Of a DNA stretch of 11,359 nucleotides, positions 6,868 through 11,359 are shown in pieces (the first letter of the stretch is position 1; each line of letters starts with the position of its first letter). Source of the DNA: an uncultured Porphyromonadaceae bacterium (GTDB lineage Bacteria; Bacteroidota; Bacteroidia; Bacteroidales; Muribaculaceae); the NCBI GenBank assembly GCA_938027385.1, contig CALJBF010000078.1, positions 1-11,359 on the forward strand, read 5' to 3'. The notes beneath the pieces were generated by a model. It was not told where the DNA came from, searched no databases, and worked only from the letters and a program-made list of their open reading frames with translations. Position numbers and translations under genes: made by a program.

Positions 6868-7647
6868 ATGTATACTATCAATTTTTTTAACAAAATTACA
6901 TTCTCGTTCGCATTTATTCTTATTCTTCTCACTGGTTGTGATAATGTTGAAGAAAAATCAGAAATGATTTGCTTGAACAAGCAAGAGGCTATTTCACTAT
7001 ATGAACAACTTTCTCAAAAAAACAACGTTTCTGCACTTGACTTAGCAAGAGGAATCAAAAGTCGGAGTAGCTCAGAGGATGGAATCATATGTCTCACTTT
7101 AGAAGACACAGAGTATCTTGCTTCATTAGATGTAGAAGAATTATCTCTACTGAAAAGGCAGATTATGGCTCAGTGGGGATTAAAGTCTGACGAGGAAATA
7201 CAAAAAATACTCGACCATACTTATGATATAGTATGCGACCAAATGGACTGCAATGAATTGATTCAATTCAATGATTTTATAGACATTTATCTTGATATGC
7301 CCGCAGGCACTTCAACATTACGTCAATTTGATGCATTCAAAATAGATAATTCATCTATTGTACATAAGGAAAGTTTTGCCGGGGCAGCGGTTTGTGTAGA
7401 TAAATTTGGTAGAAACGCGTATAAAATTGTAAAGCCAGAACCTCTTTCACCGATGCACCTGACTAAAGCAGATTGCTTGAAGTATTTTAGAAATAGAATT
7501 ATTTTGACCTGTGTCAGCACAACAGCAAGTTGCATATATGAATGGTTTATCCCAGGGGGACTAGCTCTTGTAGCAGTTTGTGCAACTTGCGAGGCCATAA
7601 ATGCTTATATGGTGTATAAAAATTGCATGAAACACGCATATAGTTAA
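6868..7647 (+). CDS. Uncharacterised cysteine-rich lipoprotein
   Basis: Not recognised as any named family. From the ATG at 6868 the protein is 259 residues. It opens with a classic lipoprotein signal: Lys near the N-terminus, a hydrophobic run and the lipobox LLTGC, with lipidated Cys24. The residues after it (CDNVEEK) are acidic, which is compatible with surface export in Bacteroidetes but not proof of it. The middle is soluble, with likely helices (about 36-150). A C-terminal block at about 211-250 is hydrophobic, contains a GGLALVAV core and has five cysteines, four of them in CxxxxxxC- or CxxC-like spacing. The mature chain has 12 cysteines, unusual for a protein of this size. The frame extends upstream to 6769, but only the 6868 start puts the signal peptide at the N-terminus and places it after the candidate promoter. 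Base composition is far more AT-rich than serS or pnp, a sign of transfer. The next gene begins 17 bp on. Function unknown. Confidence 0.8.
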   Translation: MYTINFFNKITFSFAFILILLTGCDNVEEKSEMICLNKQEAISLYEQLSQKNNVSALDLARGIKSRSSSEDGIICLTLEDTEYLASLDVEELSLLKRQIMAQWGLKSDEEIQKILDHTYDIVCDQMDCNELIQFNDFIDIYLDMPAGTSTLRQFDAFKIDNSSIVHKESFAGAAVCVDKFGRNAYKIVKPEPLSPMHLTKADCLKYFRNRIILTCVSTTASCIYEWFIPGGLALVAVCATCEAINAYMVYKNCMKHAYS

Positions 7648-7664
7648 AACAGCATGATATAAAC

Positions 7665-7943
7665 ATGAGACGTTTGAAACCCGAAACTGAGAAAAAATTA
7701 TATTGGTTTATCTCGCCAGTAATTATTGTCGGGATATTGGTTGTTCTTGATACCGAACTTGAATGGGGATTAAAAGCGATGGAATGGTATAAACCCGCTC
7801 TGCTGGGTTGTCTGTTGTTGGCAGTTGGAGCATATTGCGTAGCTGCGATAAGGGAAAAATGCTGGGGTCTGTTTATTTTTGTCCTTGCTATTACCATATT
7901 TGCAATACTAAACATTTATAATTTCTTCATTCCTCAGCCATGA
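7665..7943 (+). CDS. Small three-helix membrane protein, unknown function
   Basis: A 92-residue protein with a basic N-terminus (MRRLKPETEKK) and three hydrophobic segments at about 13-28, 44-61 and 66-85. These predict an inner-membrane protein with short loops. No family is recognised. It starts 17 bp after the lipoprotein stop with no promoter between, so the two are probably co-transcribed and may work together. Composition is intermediate, less AT-rich than the lipoprotein gene. No terminator hairpin is obvious after its stop. An immunity or accessory role for the lipoprotein is conceivable, but nothing in the sequence proves it. Confidence 0.7.
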   Translation: MRRLKPETEKKLYWFISPVIIVGILVVLDTELEWGLKAMEWYKPALLGCLLLAVGAYCVAAIREKCWGLFIFVLAITIFAILNIYNFFIPQP

Positions 7944-8025
7944 TATGAATGATATACACTGACGTCTCCCTGTAAAACTCCTCAAGACTGCATCCCCGGT
8001 GATAGTAACCGTGACATCGTCAACA

Positions 8026-8186
8026 ATGAACAGTAGCTGCCAGACCGCCTTGGCCTCCCCTGGCACATACTGCGCCCCTACGGAGCCGTCTGAAATGCCG
8101 CTACCGCGGAGCCGACAAGAAAACCCGCCTCTGCCACACCCTCAACGGCCCGGCTCTGGCCCTGCCGCGCATCATGGCCGCCCTGC
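8026..8186 (+). pseudogene. serS: Broken serS 3' fragment (seryl-tRNA synthetase relic)
   Basis: Two blocks align to resident serS. 8026-8085 matches 6064-6123; the last 43 nt of it match at 37 positions, and the first 17 nt are weaker. 8086-8186 matches 6236-6336 at 90 of 101 positions. The intervening 112 bp of serS are absent, which shifts the frame. Upstream coding sequence and the 3' end with the stop are also missing, so it cannot be functional. It corresponds to SerRS residues about 307-326 and 365-397, the second block including motif 3. Of 17 differences in the well-aligned 144 nt, 13 are synonymous third-position changes. The fragment therefore looks like part of a formerly functional, diverged serS allele and not a fresh duplicate of the resident gene. 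Confidence 0.85.
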
Positions 8187-8272
8187 CCATCGTTTTTAGT
8201 TAAAAGTGGAGGGATGGAGGTGTAAAAAATCAAATAAAGGGTGTTAAGTGTGCTTTTAAACATCTGCATTAT

Positions 8273-8303
8273 TTTGAGTTGAGGGCAAAAATTTGTAACT
8301 TTG
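8273..8303 (+). promoter_or_regulatory. Bacteroidetes-type promoter of pnp
   Basis: TTTG (8273-8276), 19 nt, TAACTTTG (8296-8303), an exact match to the -33/-7 consensus. Transcription would start near 8309, giving an A-rich leader of about 34 nt before the pnp ATG at 8343. The rest of the gene-free stretch 7944-8342 holds the serS relic (8026-8186) and otherwise nothing recognisable. Confidence 0.75.
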
Positions 8304-8342
8304 CGCTGATTTTACGACGATTAAAAAATTAGATACACAGTA

Positions 8343-10601
8343 ATGCTTAACCCTATCAAGAAGACCATCGAGCTCCCCGACGGCCGCACCATTACCCTGG
8401 AGACAGGCAAGCTGGCAAAACAGGCCGACGGCGCCGTGGAACTTCGCATGGGCAACACCATGCTCCTGGCCACAGTGGTTTCGGCCAAGGAAGCCGGCGA
8501 GGGCGTTGATTTCATGCCCCTCCAGGTAGACTACAAAGAGAAATTCTCATCGGCGGGCCGTTTCCCCGGCGGTTTCCTCAAGCGCGAAGGCCGCGCCTCA
8601 GATTACGAGGTGCTCACCTCGCGACTGGTTGACCGCGTGCTCCGCCCCCTGTTCCCCGACAATTACCATGCCGACACCTTCGTGCAGATCATCATGTTCT
8701 CTGCCGACGGAAACGACATGCCCGACGCTCTGGCAGGCCTGGCGGCATCGGCCGCCATCGCAGTGAGCGACATACCCTTCCACGGCCCCATCTCTGAGGT
8801 GCGCGTGGCACGCGTCGACGGCGAATTCGTCATCGATCCCACTTTCGAACAGCTCGAGCGCGCCGACATGGAGCTCATGGTCGGCGCCACCTACGACAAC
8901 ATCATGATGGTCGAGGGCGAGATGAACGAAGTTTCCGAGGCCGACCTGCTGGCCGCCCTCAAATGCGCCCACGACGCCATCAAGGTGCAGTGCAAGGCAC
9001 AAGAAGAGCTGGCCGAGATGGCCGGCAAGACCGTGAAACGCGAATACTGCCACGAGGTGAACGACGAGGCACTGCGTGCCGACGTGCGCGAGAAATGCTA
9101 CGACAAGGCTTACGCCGTGGCTAAGGCCGGCAACGCCGACAAACACTGGCGCCAGGACGCTTTCGACGCCATCTGCGACGAATACATCGAATCACTCCCC
9201 GAAGAGGAGCGCGACGAGAAGGCTCCCCTGGTAAAACGCTACTACCACGACGTGGAGCGCGACGCCGTGCGCCGCTGCATCCTCGACGAAGGCGTGCGCC
9301 TCGACGGCCGCAAGACCACCGAAATCCGCCCCATCTGGTGCGAGGTCGACTACGTGCCCGGCCCTCACGGATCGGCTGTCTTCACCCGTGGCGAGACACA
9401 GAGCCTCTCGACCGTGACCCTCGGCACAAAGCTCGACGAGAAGATTCTCGACGACGTGCTCAACCAGGGCCGCGAGCGTTTCCTGCTGCACTACAACTTC
9501 CCCCCCTTCTCGACAGGCGAGGCCAAGGCACAGCGTGGCGTAGGCCGCCGCGAGATCGGCCACGGCAACCTGGCACACCGCGCCCTCAAGCGCATGTTCC
9601 CCGACGATTTCCCCTACGTATGCCGCGTAGTGTCTGACATCCTCGAGTCTAACGGCTCGTCGTCGATGGCCACCGTCTGCGCCGGCACACTGGCACTGCT
9701 CGATGCCGGCGTGAAGATGAAACGCCCCGTCTCGGGTATCGCCATGGGTCTTATCTCTGACGACAACTCTGACAAATACGCCATCCTCTCTGATATCCTC
9801 GGCGACGAGGACCACCTGGGCGACATGGACTTCAAGGTGACCGGTACCCGCAACGGTATCACCGCCACCCAGATGGACATCAAGTGCGACGGCCTCAGCT
9901 ACGAGATCCTCGAGCGCGCCCTCAACCAGGCCAAGGAGGGACGTCTGCACATCCTCGACAAGATCGAGGAAACCATCCCCGCTCCCCGCGAGGACTACAA
10001 GCCCCACGTGCCCCGCATCGTCACCATGCTCATCCCCAAAGAGCTTATCGGTGCCGTCATCGGCCCGGGCGGAAAAATCATCCAGGGCATCCAGGAGGAA
10101 TCGGGCGCCACAGTCTCGATCGACGAGATTCCCGAAGGGGGCCACATCGAGGTTGCCGCAGCCAACAAGGCATCAATCGACAAGGCTCTCGAGCTCATCA
10201 ACCGCATCGTCGAGCTCCCCGAAGAGGGCAAGACATACACCGGCAAGGTGAAGACCATCCAGGACTTCGGCGCATTCGTAGAGTTCATGCCCAACCGCGA
10301 CGGTCTGCTCCACATCTCGGAGATCTCGTGGGAGCGCGTTCCCGACATGGAGGCCTCGGGCATCAAGGAGGGCGACGAACTCACCGTGAAACTCATCGAG
10401 ATCGACCAGAAGACCGGCAAATACCGCCTGTCGATGCGCGCCCTGCAGCCCAAACCCGAAGGCTGGGTCGAGCCCGCCGAGCGTCCCCGCCGTCCGCGCG
10501 GCGAACGCCCCGAAGGCGGCGAGCGCCGTCCCCGTCGTGACGGTGACCGCGGCCCCCGCCGTGATGGCGACCGTGGTCCCCGCCGCGAACGCCGCGACTG
10601 A
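8343..10601 (+). CDS. pnp: Polyribonucleotide nucleotidyltransferase (PNPase)
   Basis: Trimeric 3'-to-5' exoribonuclease that uses phosphate to degrade RNA and can run in reverse to add tails. The protein has 752 residues with the full family architecture. The first RNase PH-like domain (about 1-230) contains the conserved FPGGFLKREGR; a helical linker follows. The second RNase PH-like domain (about 310-550) has the FSTGEAKAQRGVGRREIGHG phosphate/RNA-binding block and the catalytic GDEDHLGDMDFK. In that motif Asp490, Asp496 and Lys498 correspond by spacing to E. coli Asp486, Asp492 and Lys494. The KH domain (about 555-616) has IGAVIGPGGKIIQGI, and the S1 domain (about 628-702) has GKVKTIQDFGAFVEF. 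An Arg/Gly/Pro-rich tail of about 45 residues ends the protein, with the 8-residue unit PRRDGDRG twice in tandem (10530-10577). It has its own promoter and terminator and is therefore monocistronic. Confidence 0.98.
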   Translation: MLNPIKKTIELPDGRTITLETGKLAKQADGAVELRMGNTMLLATVVSAKEAGEGVDFMPLQVDYKEKFSSAGRFPGGFLKREGRASDYEVLTSRLVDRVLRPLFPDNYHADTFVQIIMFSADGNDMPDALAGLAASAAIAVSDIPFHGPISEVRVARVDGEFVIDPTFEQLERADMELMVGATYDNIMMVEGEMNEVSEADLLAALKCAHDAIKVQCKAQEELAEMAGKTVKREYCHEVNDEALRADVREKCYDKAYAVAKAGNADKHWRQDAFDAICDEYIESLPEEERDEKAPLVKRYYHDVERDAVRRCILDEGVRLDGRKTTEIRPIWCEVDYVPGPHGSAVFTRGETQSLSTVTLGTKLDEKILDDVLNQGRERFLLHYNFPPFSTGEAKAQRGVGRREIGHGNLAHRALKRMFPDDFPYVCRVVSDILESNGSSSMATVCAGTLALLDAGVKMKRPVSGIAMGLISDDNSDKYAILSDILGDEDHLGDMDFKVTGTRNGITATQMDIKCDGLSYEILERALNQAKEGRLHILDKIEETIPAPREDYKPHVPRIVTMLIPKELIGAVIGPGGKIIQGIQEESGATVSIDEIPEGGHIEVAAANKASIDKALELINRIVELPEEGKTYTGKVKTIQDFGAFVEFMPNRDGLLHISEISWERVPDMEASGIKEGDELTVKLIEIDQKTGKYRLSMRALQPKPEGWVEPAERPRRPRGERPEGGERRPRRDGDRGPRRDGDRGPRRERRD

Positions 10602-10665
10602 TTCACGTGAGGGCAGATGAATCTGCCCGGCGGAGACAAATCGCCGTTACAACTGATACCATCAT

Positions 10666-10704
10666 AAACCGCCCCCGGCCACACCGCCCGGGGCGGTTTC
10701 TTTT
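10666..10704 (+). terminator. Rho-independent terminator after pnp
   Basis: AAACCGCCCC (10666-10675) pairs with GGGGCGGTTT (10690-10699) around a 14-nt loop. The T-rich run TTTCTTTTG (10697-10705) follows directly. It lies 64 bp after the pnp stop. Confidence 0.85.
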
Positions 10705-10716
10705 GTTACAGAAATT

Positions 10717-10751
10717 GACGGCGCGCTACCCCTCGCGGGCGGCGCGCCGTC
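10717..10751. terminator. Second GC-rich hairpin downstream of pnp
   Basis: GACGGCGCGC (10717-10726) and GCGCGCCGTC (10742-10751) are perfect 10-bp arms around a 15-nt loop, followed by GTTT. It sits 12 bp after the pnp terminator T-run and faces the end of the minus-strand gene that stops at 10869. It may be a back-up terminator, but the poor U-tract keeps this uncertain. Further on are a 10-bp palindrome TCAAGCTTGA (10761-10770) and a 6-bp hairpin GCGGAC/GTCCGC (10806-10821) with no clear role. Confidence 0.4.
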
Positions 10752-10868
10752 GTTTGAAATTCAAGCTTGAGACTACGAATCGCAAAAATCGCAGTCCCTC
10801 AAACTGCGGACCTCCGTCCGCTTCTAACCCATGCCAACAAGGTTGTAATCGTTATATAACATCTCAGG

Positions 10869-11288
10869 TCAATGAAACCACCCCGTGACCGTGGGCCACG
10901 CCTGTGGGAACGTGCGGCACAGCCGGTAGACCAGATATGCCGCCACCAACGCGCCAAGCACCAGCGTGTACAGAAACTGCCCCACGCTGCGGTTTTTTAC
11001 AGCCGCATACAGGCCGATTCCCAGCCCTGCGGCCACAATCACGAACATCACCGCATATATCACCACGCCCACAATCTTCATCACAGGCGCATATTCGGGG
11101 TGACCGTCGAGAAACATCACCAGCGGTATGCCGATAATCAGCAGCCACACCAGTTTTTTACCCGTGGCCTTGAGCCACTGCGGCACGTATGCCGCCACCA
11201 TTCTGATTATTCCTCCCATATCGGGTCTGTTGATTTTTGTATATTCGTTAAAACGCGCCCTCAGTAAATGACGCATAATGTTTATCAT
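10869..11288 (-). CDS. Small hypothetical membrane protein
   Basis: A 139-residue frame that matches no family I recognise. The N-terminal 40 residues are basic and amphipathic (RHLLRARF, RPDMGGIIRM). Three hydrophobic segments follow at about 45-60, 70-95 and 103-121, giving an inner-membrane prediction. The C-terminus (FPQAWPTVTGWFH) is polar-aromatic. In-frame ATGs at 11288, 11276 and 11219 leave the start uncertain; the longest frame is given. No clear Bacteroidetes promoter was found upstream within the window. A perfect 20-bp palindrome lies 11-30 bp before the ATG at 11288. Codon use and GC content match pnp and topA, so it looks native. It is convergent with pnp. The overlapping plus-strand frames at 10872-11267 are shadows, as their translations are low-complexity and not membrane-like. 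Confidence 0.65.
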   Translation of the reverse strand: MINIMRHLLRARFNEYTKINRPDMGGIIRMVAAYVPQWLKATGKKLVWLLIIGIPLVMFLDGHPEYAPVMKIVGVVIYAVMFVIVAAGLGIGLYAAVKNRSVGQFLYTLVLGALVAAYLVYRLCRTFPQAWPTVTGWFH

Positions 11289-11298
11289 TTCATTGTAG

Positions 11299-11318
11299 GG
11301 TCGCTACATGTAGCGACC
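11299..11318. repeat. Perfect 20-bp palindrome
   Basis: GGTCGCTACATGTAGCGACC is its own reverse complement over all 20 bases. It lies 10 bp upstream of the start codon of the small membrane protein gene (minus strand). It could be a palindromic repeat unit of the genome, an operator for a dimeric regulator, or a leader hairpin if transcription starts further right. The remaining bases to the window end (11319-11359) show nothing recognisable. Confidence 0.7.
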
Positions 11319-11359
11319 GCTTGCCTGTTATGAGTCAGCGGCCCAGTGCTCTGCCTGAT

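Noticed and set aside
7999..8199. 66-codon plus-strand frame over the serS relic
   Set aside because: It reads the relic out of the serS frame, giving a low-complexity peptide; the homology shows it is a broken serS piece.
9192..10145. 317-codon minus-strand frame within pnp
   Set aside because: Antisense to the conserved PNPase catalytic and KH domains; no own promoter or motif.
10607..10888. 93-codon plus-strand frame after pnp
   Set aside because: It crosses the pnp terminator and two further hairpins, and its translation is basic and low-complexity; intergenic sequence is the better reading.

Overview
The window is a chromosomal segment of a fairly GC-rich member of the Bacteroidetes, most likely a Bacteroidales gut lineage such as Muribaculaceae. 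The lineage is inferred from Bacteroidetes-type promoters (TTTG, 19-20 nt, TAnnTTTG) in front of several genes, A-rich leaders without clear Shine-Dalgarno sites, a TopA whose C-terminus lacks Cys4 zinc ribbons, and the protein sequences. No rRNA, tRNA or CRISPR array was seen, so the lineage call is moderate.

Layout. Positions 1-3218 hold the 3' part of topA (DNA topoisomerase I), then an RluA-family RNA pseudouridine synthase on the same strand. A convergent YqhD/BdhA-type iron-containing alcohol dehydrogenase follows (3352-4524, minus). The gap between the convergent genes is filled by two opposed arrays of a 9-bp repeat that form a 26-bp perfect stem. Back-to-back promoters at 4551-4651 drive the dehydrogenase leftward and a yqeY-serS operon rightward (4677-6416), which ends at a strong hairpin (6436-6480).

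From about 6481 to 8025 the composition becomes clearly AT-rich. This stretch holds a MITE-like imperfect inverted repeat, an unrecognised cysteine-rich lipoprotein gene (6868-7647) and a small three-helix membrane protein gene (7665-7943). Immediately beyond it lies a broken second copy of the serS 3' region (8026-8186). That copy differs from resident serS mostly at synonymous third positions. The cassette is therefore bracketed by serS and a serS relic, which suggests horizontal acquisition or allele replacement at the serS 3' side. This is the most interesting part of the window.

The core genome resumes with pnp (8343-10601), which has its own promoter, an arginine-rich repeat tail and a rho-independent terminator. 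A small minus-strand membrane protein gene (10869-11288) follows, preceded by a perfect 20-bp palindrome (11299-11318).

Most genes are housekeeping functions in DNA topology, RNA modification, tRNA charging and RNA decay. The dehydrogenase is a metabolic or detoxifying gene, and the two cassette genes are of unknown function.
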